This document shows positions 1 to 6,823 of a stretch of 64,000 nucleotides of DNA, in pieces. Origin of the DNA: Robbsia betulipollinis (GTDB lineage: Bacteria > Pseudomonadota > Gammaproteobacteria > Burkholderiales > Burkholderiaceae); assembly GCF_026624755.1 (NCBI RefSeq), contig NZ_JAPMXC010000001.1:930001-994000 (forward strand), read 5' to 3'. Made by a program: the position numbers and the translations under genes. How positions within the stretch are numbered: the first letter of the stretch is position 1; every line of letters starts with the position of its first letter. The notes below the pieces were generated by a model. That model was given only the letters and a program-made list of their open reading frames with translations. It searched no databases and was not told the origin of the DNA.

Positions 1-334
1 GAAACGCAGCGAACGCCGCGGTCGTCCGCGCGTCGAGCCACGGGCCGTCGTGAACGCGGTGCTTTGGGTGCTCAGCACGGGCGAAGGCTGGTCCAAACTG
101 CCGGGTCGCTATCCCTCGCCCCCTACCTGCCGGCGCCGTTTCGACGAATGGCAGACCGACGGTACGCTGACGGAAATGGTCAAGCTGCTGGCCTGCTCGG
201 GCCGCAGCGTCTCGCTGCGCGGTCGCGCCGGATCGATCGCCGTGAAGCCGCCTGCACCGCCCAGCCGCGACCGTCTGCGGGGCGCCTTCTGGACCAATCC
301 CGAATCCTGGCGCGCGCCCGCCAAAATGGCCTGA
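1..334 (+). CDS. DUF4096 transposase-type protein, 5' end outside window
   Basis: The reading frame is open from the first bases, so the true start lies upstream; an in-frame GTG sits at 50. The visible N-terminal half (RRGRPR, AVLWVLSTG, then LPGRYPSPPTCRRRFDEW) matches the helix-rich DUF4096 domain that begins IS5-type transposases and also occurs as short stand-alone proteins in Burkholderia. No DDE catalytic domain follows: the frame stops at 334 after about 45 poorly conserved residues. I saw no terminal inverted repeats in the visible part. It may be an insertion-sequence remnant or a stand-alone DUF4096 protein. Confidence 0.6.
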   Translation, partial: KRSERRGRPRVEPRAVVNAVLWVLSTGEGWSKLPGRYPSPPTCRRRFDEWQTDGTLTEMVKLLACSGRSVSLRGRAGSIAVKPPAPPSRDRLRGAFWTNPESWRAPAKMA

Positions 335-539
335 CGCCTCCCGCATCGGCCGCCACGCGAGCCGGTAGCGGCGCCCCGCGTCCACGGCAGCTGCGAAAGC
401 GCGGCGGCGAGGGCCCCCGCCGCCGATACATTTGTCACCAACATTTACAGCACGCCCGTGCCGGGTTCCGTAAAGTCATCGTATACCGTGTCCGTCTCAC
501 GAGCGGACGCAATCGCCTCCCCGAGGCAGGAGGAATACG

Positions 540-794
540 ATGTCACGCTCACTTCGAATCGCCCTGGCGATCGGCGCACTGAGCGCCGCAGCGACCGCGC
601 TTCCCGTTCAAGCCCAACTGCATGGCGACTGGCCAAGCGACACTCCGTGGTCGACGGCCGTCGACAGCACGTCGGCGCATGTCGAGCACGGCGGTGCGCG
701 CCCTTCGCCGGCATCGCTCGGCGCGCCACGCGGCGACCTGCGCCGGGACGTGGCGGAAGCATCCCGCGGTCTGCCCCCGCACCGTAACCCGTAG
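540..794 (+). CDS. Small exported protein of unknown function
   Basis: An 84-residue ORF preceded by a strong ribosome site (AGGAGG a few bases before the ATG). Residues 1-25 look like a Sec signal peptide: SR near the N-terminus, a hydrophobic run (IALAIGALSAAATA) and a probable cleavage site after VQA. The mature part is short, hydrophilic and rich in Pro, Ser and Arg, with no motif I recognise. The signal peptide plus the ribosome site argue for a real gene. The 205 bases before it hold no other gene. Confidence 0.55.
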   Translation: MSRSLRIALAIGALSAAATALPVQAQLHGDWPSDTPWSTAVDSTSAHVEHGGARPSPASLGAPRGDLRRDVAEASRGLPPHRNP

Positions 795-903
795 CACGCA
801 TGCGGGCCATCCAGCCCGGCGGATGGCCCGATCCGAAAATTCCTCGAACAAGCGGCGCGTCACACCCTCTAGAATGCGAGCACGCATTTGCCGACGGGTT
901 CCC

Positions 904-1737
904 ATGATTCTCTTTGAAATCGCGCTGCTCCCCTTCCTGCTGCTTGGCGTTGCCGCATGCTGGCACGCCGCCTTTGCGGGAGACACCGGGAAGGCCACAA
1001 CGCCCCGCTTCCTGCCACCCGGAACACGGGCGCGCGCTTTCGCGCGGCGCCATCTGGCGCTGCCGAGCCTGTCCGCGGCGGCCTGGATCTGGCTGAACGG
1101 CACGGGACTGACCCTCCCGCTTTACGACCGCATGCTGCATGTCGCGCAATGGCCCGCCACGGCGACGCCGCCCTCCGCGACGATCGTCCTGCTGGGTGGC
1201 GGCACCGAGCTGACCGGCCCGCGCGGCGCGCCGCGCCCCCAGGGCGACGCGATCGAAAAGATCGCGCTGACCGCGCGCCTCTACCATCAAGCGAGCGCGG
1301 CACGCGCGCCGACGGGGAAGGAAACGGGATCGGCAACCGTGCGGGTCATCGTCAGCGGCGGCAACCCCCAACACCATGGCGTGACGGAAGCGGACAATTA
1401 CGCCCCGGATCTCATCGCGCTCGGGGTTCCGGCCGCGTCGATCCTGCGCGAACGCCGCAGCCTCAACACGTACCAGAACGCGAAATTCGTCCGGGCGCTG
1501 CTGCCCGATACGCGGGACGACCCGATCGTCCTCGTGACGACGGCGCAGCACATGCAGCGCGCGCTGCTGTATTTCAAGCGTTTCGGGTTTTCCGCCCTGC
1601 CGGTGACGCCTCCGCCCTACCCGCCGCGCTACAGCTGGCTACCGACGGCCCGCGGTCTCGATCGCGCCGGCGGGGCCGTGCACGAACTGATCGGCATTGC
1701 GCAGTTTCACGTTTATCACGCGCTCCATATCTACTGA
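904..1737 (+). CDS. YdcF/SanA-like DUF218 membrane protein
   Basis: A 277-residue protein. Residues 1-20 form a hydrophobic segment (ILFEIALLPFLLLGVAACW) and a second one lies near 55-75, so the DUF218 domain is probably membrane-anchored. The domain shows its usual signatures: IVLLGGGTE near the start, VIVSGGNP in the middle, a conserved acidic stretch (TEADNYAPDLIALGVP), then ERRSLNTYQNAKF and LVTTAQHMQRALLYFKRFGF. DUF218 proteins (YdcF, SanA, ElyC) are linked to envelope and peptidoglycan-precursor homeostasis; the exact reaction is unknown. The ATG at 904 is chosen because it opens directly on the hydrophobic segment; upstream in-frame codons would add about 94 Arg-rich residues with no family support. 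Confidence 0.75.
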   Translation: MILFEIALLPFLLLGVAACWHAAFAGDTGKATTPRFLPPGTRARAFARRHLALPSLSAAAWIWLNGTGLTLPLYDRMLHVAQWPATATPPSATIVLLGGGTELTGPRGAPRPQGDAIEKIALTARLYHQASAARAPTGKETGSATVRVIVSGGNPQHHGVTEADNYAPDLIALGVPAASILRERRSLNTYQNAKFVRALLPDTRDDPIVLVTTAQHMQRALLYFKRFGFSALPVTPPPYPPRYSWLPTARGLDRAGGAVHELIGIAQFHVYHALHIY

Positions 1738-1922
1738 ACGCACTACCGGATGCACTGTAGGACGCACTGCAGGACGCGGCATGGCGGCATGGCGGCATGC
1801 CGGCCCGCTCGCCATCGGCCCTGCTCCCGCTTCTGAGCGATAATGAAGGCGGGCGTGGCATGCCCGTTGCCCACCGGGCGATGGCACCGCGCGCCCGATC
1901 ACCCCCATACACAGGACGGTCC

Positions 1923-1976
1923 ATGCCCACCGGTTCGGTGTGCAAACGGATGCGTCCGGCGAGGAGCCTGCCCTGA
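1923..1976 (+). promoter_or_regulatory. Possible 17-codon leader ORF
   Basis: ATG at 1923 is preceded by AGGA with 6-base spacing and runs 17 codons to a TGA at 1974-1976. That TGA overlaps a CTG at 1973-1975 which is in frame with the next gene and has its own GAGGAG (1961-1966) six bases upstream. The four-base CTGA overlap suggests translational coupling. Whether the peptide is made cannot be read from sequence. Confidence 0.35.
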
Positions 1977-2239
1977 GCAATATTGAATTCGACATCGAAT
2001 GGACCGATGACGCGCTGAAGAAGATCCAGCGCCTGATGCCCTCGACCGGCCAGAAATCGGCCGAGCCGCCGCAGATCGCGCTGCCGCCGATCGAATGCCT
2101 GCCCGCCGAGGGCGACGTGCTGTTCCTCGGCCCGGCCGACAACAAGCAGCCGTTCATCGTAGTCGAGCGCCAGTACCACCACGAAGGCGGTCCCGACTGG
2201 ACGATCGTCCTGATTCTGGACATACCCGAGACGGAGTGA
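1940..2239 (+). CDS. Small acidic protein of unknown function
   Basis: The frame encodes up to 99 residues from a GTG at 1940. That GTG has no ribosome site, whereas a CTG at 1973 follows GAGGAG by six bases and would give an 88-residue protein starting at SNIEFDIEWTDD; I think the CTG is the likelier start. The protein is acidic and has no signal peptide or membrane segment. Its C-terminal half (EGDVLFLGPADN, FIVVERQYHHEGGPDW, TIVLILDIPE) reads like a small beta-strand domain. I do not recognise a family. It ends four bases before a tandem repeat and converges on bamC. Confidence 0.6.
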   Translation: MQTDASGEEPALSNIEFDIEWTDDALKKIQRLMPSTGQKSAEPPQIALPPIECLPAEGDVLFLGPADNKQPFIVVERQYHHEGGPDWTIVLILDIPETE

Positions 2240-2243
2240 CCCG

Positions 2244-2378
2244 TTGCGCCGTGCGCGTTTGCGCCGTGCGCGTTTGCGCCGTGCGCGTTTGCGCCGTGCG
2301 CGTTTGCGCCGTGCGCGTTTGCGCCGTGCGCGTTTGCGCCGTGCGCGTTTGCGCCGTACGCGCTTGCGCCGTGCGCAG
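2244..2378. repeat. 15-bp tandem repeat, nine units
   Basis: The unit is TTGCGCCGTGCGCGT. Seven perfect copies run from 2244 to 2348, the eighth (2349-2363) has two substitutions and the ninth (2364-2378) two at its end. The array fills the gap between two convergent genes. Each unit contains GCGCCGTGC, and a single inverted copy (GCACGGCGC) lies just beyond at 2383-2391. Confidence 0.95.
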
Positions 2379-2391
2379 AGCGGCACGGCGC
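2366..2391 (-). terminator. Terminator-like hairpin behind bamC
   Basis: Arms GCGCCGTGC (2366-2374) and GCACGGCGC (2383-2391) are perfectly complementary over 9 bp with an 8-base loop, 16 bases past the bamC stop codon. There is no clear U-tract, so this may be a transcript-end stabiliser rather than a classical terminator. The left arm lies within the last unit of the tandem repeat. Confidence 0.5.
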
Positions 2392-2407
2392 GATCGTGGG
2401 CGACTCG

Positions 2408-3643
2408 TTACAGATTGCCGACGATCAGGCGCATGATGCGCTGGGCCAGTTGCGAATTGTCCGGCTGCCCCTGGGCGTTGAGGATCGACACACGGGTCGA
2501 ATTGGGCGTCAGCGCGCGGACGTTGATCGCGTACTGCGTGGCGACCTTCTCCTTCTTGCCGTGGAACACCTGATTCCAGAAGCCCTGGGCCGCGGTGCCG
2601 AGATCGTTCGGATCGACATAGCGCATCGCGTACAAACCATGCTCCCGGTCACGGCCGTCGACCGTGAAATTGGCCCGGTCGAGCGCCGTACCGACGCGCG
2701 CCCAGGCGCGATCGTAGTCCTCGGCGAGCTCGACGCCACCTTCCGTGGGTGCGACGCCGGCCGGCAATACCGGAGGCGGCACCACCGGCTCGTCGCCGGC
2801 GACCGGTTTCGCGCGCCCCTTCACCGCGGGCGCCGGTGCCGGCATGCTGTCCGGTCCCACCGCCGCGCGCTTCGGCCCCTCGGCGAGCGCACGCTGCAGA
2901 CGGCCGAGGTAGTCGGCTTCCAGGCCGGGATCGTTCGGCCGGGTTTCCCACTGGCTGCCGTCGTTCGACATGCCCGTCAGTACCTCGTGCAGCCCCTGCT
3001 GGCTGATGAAGACATACGTCGCGCCGTTCGGACCTTTCTCCAGGCGGGTACGGAAGCGGTTGCGCTCGCCGGTCACATACGAGTTGTTGACCGCCATCGT
3101 CAAGGTATTGCGGATCAGCCCCTGGTCGAGCCGCGCATGCGTTTCGAGCCAGTCCGTCTGCATGACGCCCTGCTGGCGCGAATCCTCGGTCAGCACGAAG
3201 CCCTGTTCCTGCCAGAACGCACGGATCCGCTCCCAGAGCTGCTGGGACGGCAACGCGGTGACGACCAGCCAGCGCTGGCTGCCGTCACGTTCGATGTGCA
3301 GCCCCTGGCTCGGCGGCAACACCGTCGGGGAAACGATCGGCGGCGTACCGGGGCTGGTCTTGTATCCGGACAACGAAGCGTCGCCACCCGCAGGCGCGTC
3401 GGTACGCGCGGGCGGATCGGTCAGCAAGTCCGGTGGAATCGCGAGCGACGGGGCCTTCGGCTGCTTGCCGGTGCTCTTGTAGTCGATGGCCTGGGGATCC
3501 GGCGTGCCGCACGCCGAAACCAGCGTGGCCAACACCAGCGCTGCGCTGGCGTAGTGAAGCGAACGCGCCGCTGCCCGGCTGAGCGAACGGCGGGCGGGCC
3601 GATTCGACCGACCCTCGATAGATGACACTGACTGACGTTTCAT
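2408..3643 (-). CDS. bamC: Outer membrane assembly lipoprotein BamC
   Basis: A 411-residue BamC (NlpB/DapX) protein, a lipoprotein of the Bam complex that inserts beta-barrel proteins into the outer membrane. A basic N-region and hydrophobic segment lead to a lipobox (LVSAC) at about residue 40. Next comes the unstructured segment that binds BamD in E. coli (DYKSTGKQPK, LAIPPDL), then two helix-grip domains (GSQRWLVV to ERIRAFWQEQGF, and the C-terminal half with YDRAWARVGTALDRANFTVDGRDREHGLYAMRY broken into shorter motifs). A Pro/Ala linker separates them. The ATG at 3643 has AAAGGA four bases upstream. In Burkholderia bamC normally follows dapA; here its upstream neighbour is an unknown gene. 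Confidence 0.92.
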   Translation of the reverse strand: MKRQSVSSIEGRSNRPARRSLSRAAARSLHYASAALVLATLVSACGTPDPQAIDYKSTGKQPKAPSLAIPPDLLTDPPARTDAPAGGDASLSGYKTSPGTPPIVSPTVLPPSQGLHIERDGSQRWLVVTALPSQQLWERIRAFWQEQGFVLTEDSRQQGVMQTDWLETHARLDQGLIRNTLTMAVNNSYVTGERNRFRTRLEKGPNGATYVFISQQGLHEVLTGMSNDGSQWETRPNDPGLEADYLGRLQRALAEGPKRAAVGPDSMPAPAPAVKGRAKPVAGDEPVVPPPVLPAGVAPTEGGVELAEDYDRAWARVGTALDRANFTVDGRDREHGLYAMRYVDPNDLGTAAQGFWNQVFHGKKEKVATQYAINVRALTPNSTRVSILNAQGQPDNSQLAQRIMRLIVGNL

Positions 3644-3740
3644 GGAATCCTTTGACTGGCTCCACGGCCTGTTTCCGCGGGGATCAACCGGGCATTTTAC
3701 CGATGTCCTCCAGTCAGGTGCCAAAAACTTGCTCGACATG

Positions 3741-4127
3741 TCAATTACCGGCGATTTCCGAAGGGCCGCCGGGCGCGATGAAGGCGTCGAACGGCACGCG
3801 CTGCATCCGCGGCGCGCGTTGCGAACCACTCGGAAGATCCGCCTCGAAGGCACCGCACAAGGCCGCCAGTCCCCGCAGATTCGCGGTAAAGCGCGCATAG
3901 CCGCGCAGATCGTCCTGCGCGAAGGTGACAAGGCCCGCAGGCGAGAGAAACAGGAAAACGTCCAGCGGCGCCGCGTACGGCGCCGCTGCGTGACGCGCCG
4001 CCGTGAGCAGGAAGCCTGGCTGCGCGTCGATCACGCGGGCACCCACATGGCGCAGCCCGGGCCATGCCTCGCGAATCAGCATCGCCATGTCGGCGCCCCA
4101 GACGTCGACGAAACGCTCTGCATCCAT
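3741..4127 (-). CDS. Protein of unknown function upstream of bamC
   Basis: The frame from the ATG at 4127 gives 128 residues; in-frame ATGs at 4148 and 4181 would lengthen it, and none has a clear ribosome site. The sequence looks protein-like: an amphipathic N-terminus (DAERFVDVWGADMAMLIREAWPGL), a central hydrophobic stretch (PLDVFLFLSPAGLVTFAQDD) and a Leu/Ala-rich helix (ANLRGLAALCGAF). There is no signal peptide and no motif I recognise. It is co-directional with bamC about 100 bases away and could share its transcript. Coding status is likely but not certain. Confidence 0.45.
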   Translation of the reverse strand: MDAERFVDVWGADMAMLIREAWPGLRHVGARVIDAQPGFLLTAARHAAAPYAAPLDVFLFLSPAGLVTFAQDDLRGYARFTANLRGLAALCGAFEADLPSGSQRAPRMQRVPFDAFIAPGGPSEIAGN

Positions 4128-4379
4128 AGTGCGTGATTTGCCTGGCATGTGTGTCGGAGAACGGGAAGGGATCTCCATTGCGCCGCGCCAAAAGAATGCT
4201 GTCAAGGCACGCTAACGTGCGCCAGCGCACCGACGCGTGCACCAGAATGAGGACCCCATGCCGCGACGCGCATCCGCACTGCCGGCGCGCGCGACAAATT
4301 GCGCGGGCGACGACCGCGCACAAACCTTGCTTTATGCTCTCGACTCGCCAGACAGGGCGTTTCTTGCCCGGAGAACACC

Positions 4380-4427
4380 ATGCTCGAGAATCCCAGGGAC
4401 GTCCACCACGCGGGGACCCGCCGATGA
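4380..4427 (+). promoter_or_regulatory. Possible 15-codon leader ORF for the EAL gene
   Basis: ATG at 4380 follows GGAGA by five bases. The frame encodes 15 residues (MLENPRDVHHAGTRR) and its TGA (4425-4427) overlaps the ATG of the EAL gene (4424-4426) as ATGA. The EAL ATG has no strong ribosome site of its own, so re-initiation after this leader could set its translation. Confidence 0.45.
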
Positions 4428-5728
4428 TCGGTTTTGCCCTCGCCGAAGACCTGCCCACGCCGCCGCGGCCGCTGATCGATGACGACGGCCGCCGGCGCAC
4501 CGTCCGCTACGGCGGCCTCACGCTGTTCAGCGCCTTCGAGCCGATCTTCAGCGTCTCGCACATGCGCGCCGCCGGCTACGAGGCGCGGCTGCGCGCGCAC
4601 GACGAACTCAATCAAAGCGTCTCGCCACTGGAGGTGTTCGGCCAGGCCGCGCGCCTGGGCGACCTGCTCGAACTCGACCGCCTGAGCCAGTCGCTGCACC
4701 TTGCCAATTTCCGCGGGCTGGAGCAGGAACAGGGTTGGCTGTTCCTCAACATCCATCCCGCCGCCATCGCCGACTTCCGCCACGGGACTGCGCTCATCGA
4801 GGAAATGAAGCGCCTCGACATTCCGCCGCAACGCGTGGTCCTGCAAATGCTCGAACAACCCAATCTCGATCCACGGCGGATGCTCGAAACCGTGCAGCTG
4901 TTCCGGCGTCACGGCTTCCTGATCGCGATCGACAGCTTCGGCGCCGGACATTCGAATATCGACCGCGTGTGGAAAGTCCAGCCGGATATCGTCAAACTGG
5001 ACCGCAGCATGGTGTTGCAGGCCACGCAGCAGCCCCACGTGGCGCGCGTGCTGCCGGGCCTGGTCGCCCTGCTTCATGAGTCGGGACGACTGGTACTGGT
5101 CGAGGGCATCGCCAGCGAACAGGAAGCCCTGATCGCGATCGAGGCCAATGTCGACTTCGTCCAGGGCCACTACTTCGCCCGGCCCAGCGTCAGCGCAACG
5201 GATCCCGCGGCAGCTTATCGGCGCTTCGATCAGTTGATCGATCAATACCGGCTGCGCACCGCGGAACGCGAGCGCGACGAGAAGGACGAACTGGCGCCCT
5301 ACGTGGCGGCCGTGGCCCTCGCCGCACGGCATCTGACCGAAGGCGCGCCGGTGGAGAACGCGTGCGCGCCCTTCCTGCGGCTGGCCGACGCGGCGCGCTG
5401 TTTCATACTCGACGAACGCGGGCGGCAGACCGGCGACAACCTGTTGCCGATGCGGCCCCTGCGGCCGCGCGCAAAGCGTTTCATGCCGCTGCTCAGTTCG
5501 GAAGGCGCGCGCTGGGACCGGCGCCCCTATTTCCAGCGTGCGGTTGCCGGCAGCGGCGAGGTACAGGCGACGCGCCCCTATCTGTCGATCAACGAGGCCC
5601 ATCTGTGCGTCACGCTTTCGGTGGCGTATGCAGGGACCGATGGCCACACGCACGTCCTGTGCGCGGACATCGACTGGACGCGCCACGATCGCTCCACGCA
5701 TGCACCGGTGGAGCTGGCGGTACGCTGA
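4424..5728 (+). CDS. EAL-domain protein with degenerate phosphodiesterase site
   Basis: A 434-residue protein with an EAL (cyclic-di-GMP phosphodiesterase-type) domain at about residues 30-260 and a C-terminal region of about 150 residues resembling the EAL-associated sensor domain of YkuI-type proteins. Some catalytic positions remain: Glu53, Asn109 in FLNIHP, Lys191 in VKLDR, Glu227 in LVEGIA and Gln247 in VQGHYF. The EAL signature reads EAR, and DDFGTG has become DSFGAG, losing the second metal-binding Asp. It is therefore more likely a c-di-GMP-binding or weakly active protein than an efficient phosphodiesterase; this is inference. There is no membrane segment. The start at 4424 overlaps the stop of a 15-codon leader ORF. 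Confidence 0.85.
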   Translation: MIGFALAEDLPTPPRPLIDDDGRRRTVRYGGLTLFSAFEPIFSVSHMRAAGYEARLRAHDELNQSVSPLEVFGQAARLGDLLELDRLSQSLHLANFRGLEQEQGWLFLNIHPAAIADFRHGTALIEEMKRLDIPPQRVVLQMLEQPNLDPRRMLETVQLFRRHGFLIAIDSFGAGHSNIDRVWKVQPDIVKLDRSMVLQATQQPHVARVLPGLVALLHESGRLVLVEGIASEQEALIAIEANVDFVQGHYFARPSVSATDPAAAYRRFDQLIDQYRLRTAERERDEKDELAPYVAAVALAARHLTEGAPVENACAPFLRLADAARCFILDERGRQTGDNLLPMRPLRPRAKRFMPLLSSEGARWDRRPYFQRAVAGSGEVQATRPYLSINEAHLCVTLSVAYAGTDGHTHVLCADIDWTRHDRSTHAPVELAVR

Positions 5729-5757
5729 CGCGCGTGGGCCGATTTCGGCGTCCGCGA

Positions 5758-6249
5758 CTACCGGATGCTGCGCAAACGGGACGGCCCGGTATCCCGCCGC
5801 GCCGGATTGCCGTCGCCGCACGGCGTTGTTGCGACCGGGCGCGCGCCCATCAGCAACACGCCGGCCAGTTGACGCGCCAGCGCCTCGGTAGAGACCACCA
5901 GCACCCGCACCGAGAGCGGTTCGACCAGCGCACCGAGGGCCAGCCGCGTTTGCGAGCGGCGTTCGACCTCGCGCTCGATCGCCACCAATCCCAGACAGCG
6001 GGCCTGCAGTTCCCTGGCGTGCGCACGGATCCAGCAGCGCCGCGCCTGGCGGTCGGCCGGGCTCTCTACGGTATGGTCGCCATCATCCACGACGACGAAG
6101 GGCTGCCCCGCCGCCAACAAGCGGCGCATCGCCGCACACCAGGCAAACGCATGACCCGGATCGCCGGATCCGGCGAGCAGAACCACGGAAGGCGCGCCGT
6201 CATCGCGCGTGGGACGGGAAGCTGCGATCGAAGCGTTGCTGAGGGTCAT
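5758..6249 (-). CDS. Protein of unknown function behind a Fur box
   Basis: A 163-residue soluble protein. The fold-like core reads SVVLLAGSGDP, FVVVDDGD, a helix ADRQARRCWIRAHARELQ, then CLGLVAIEREVER and VRVLVVSTEALARQLAGVL. This alternating beta/alpha layout recalls small STAS-like or SpoIIAA-like proteins found in Burkholderiaceae genomes, but I cannot assign a family. There is no signal peptide and there are no metal-binding cysteine clusters. The ATG at 6249 lies 38 bases from a near-perfect Fur box, so iron-repressed expression is the main clue to its role. Its 3' end converges on the EAL gene with a 29-base gap. Confidence 0.6.
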   Translation of the reverse strand: MTLSNASIAASRPTRDDGAPSVVLLAGSGDPGHAFAWCAAMRRLLAAGQPFVVVDDGDHTVESPADRQARRCWIRAHARELQARCLGLVAIEREVERRSQTRLALGALVEPLSVRVLVVSTEALARQLAGVLLMGARPVATTPCGDGNPARRDTGPSRLRSIR

Positions 6250-6286
6250 GGCGGAAGCCCGGTCGAATGAACAATGGATGCAGTTT

Positions 6287-6305
6287 AATGAGAATAATTC
6301 TCATT
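6287..6305 (-). promoter_or_regulatory. Fur box, 9-1-9 palindrome
   Basis: AATGAGAATAATTCTCATT is a perfect 9-1-9 inverted repeat and contains the 7-1-7 core TGAGAAT-A-ATTCTCA typical of Fur sites. It lies 38-56 bases upstream of the ATG of the minus-strand gene that starts at 6249, where Fur would block a promoter. It could also act on a plus-strand transcript, but no convincing plus-strand gene follows for 300 bases. Confidence 0.8.
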
Positions 6306-6611
6306 ATCAACATATTGTCGCGTTCTGCCTTCACGTCACGGATCGCTCGCCACGCGCCGCCATCGCGCGTCCCGATGCTGCAACCCGGCGCCGGTGCACG
6401 GCATCCGGCAAATTATACCGAAACGTCCTGGCAAAGCCTGTCGGCGCTTTCCCCTGCGATGCTTGAAATTATTTTCAAGTATCTGTTTTTAATAGTAATT
6501 AATCAACTGGTTTGAATATTGCTTATACAATTGAAGTCCGCGATCCATCATGCCACCGCTCGGGGGTGTCAGGCTGGCGGTAGAAAATCAAACACACACT
6601 AGGAACGCATC
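6306..6611. other. AT-rich intergenic region with a hairpin
   Basis: About 300 bases without a convincing gene between the Fur box and the DUF3309 gene. The stretch 6460-6535 is strikingly AT-rich for this genome. It holds CTTGAAATTATTTTCAAG at 6462-6479 (7-bp perfect arms, 4-base loop), followed by CTGTTTTTAAT, which resembles a weak intrinsic terminator on the plus strand or an operator. Candidate promoter elements for the DUF3309 gene are probably further right, near 6510-6540. Confidence 0.5.
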
Positions 6612-6770
6612 ATGACCGTTGGAACCATTCTGCTGATCATCCTGATCCTGTTGCTGATCGGCGCCTTTCCGGCTTGGCCGCACAGCCGCAGCTGGGGCTA
6701 TCGTCCGACCGGCTTCGTCGGCATCGTAGTGATCATCGTCATCATTCTGGTACTTACCGGCCGCCTGTAA
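6612..6770 (+). CDS. DUF3309 small membrane protein
   Basis: A 52-residue protein with two hydrophobic segments (residues 4-18, ILLIILILLLIGA, and 35-49, VGIVVIIVIILVLTG) joined by a short polar loop with AWPHSRSWGYRP. This is the standard layout of the DUF3309 family, small inner-membrane peptides of unknown role common in proteobacteria. AGGA at 6601-6604 gives good spacing to the ATG. It is monocistronic, converging on the topoisomerase gene. Confidence 0.85.
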   Translation: MTVGTILLIILILLLIGAFPAWPHSRSWGYRPTGFVGIVVIIVIILVLTGRL

Positions 6771-6823
6771 GTCCGCGGGGCGCCGCCTGGCGCCTCCCCC
6801 TGCGCCAGGCGGCCCGATGCGTG

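Noticed and set aside
2244-2378. Possible CRISPR array
   Set aside because: Units are contiguous 15-mers with no spacers and no cas genes nearby.
2244-2573. Open frame made of Arg-Arg-Ala-Arg-Leu repeats
   Set aside because: Produced by the 15-bp DNA repeat. It runs into bamC on the opposite strand and has no ribosome site.
6267-6515. 82-codon plus-strand frame across the Fur box
   Set aside because: It would place the Fur box inside the coding region, and its C-terminus is simply the translated AT-rich island; no ribosome site.
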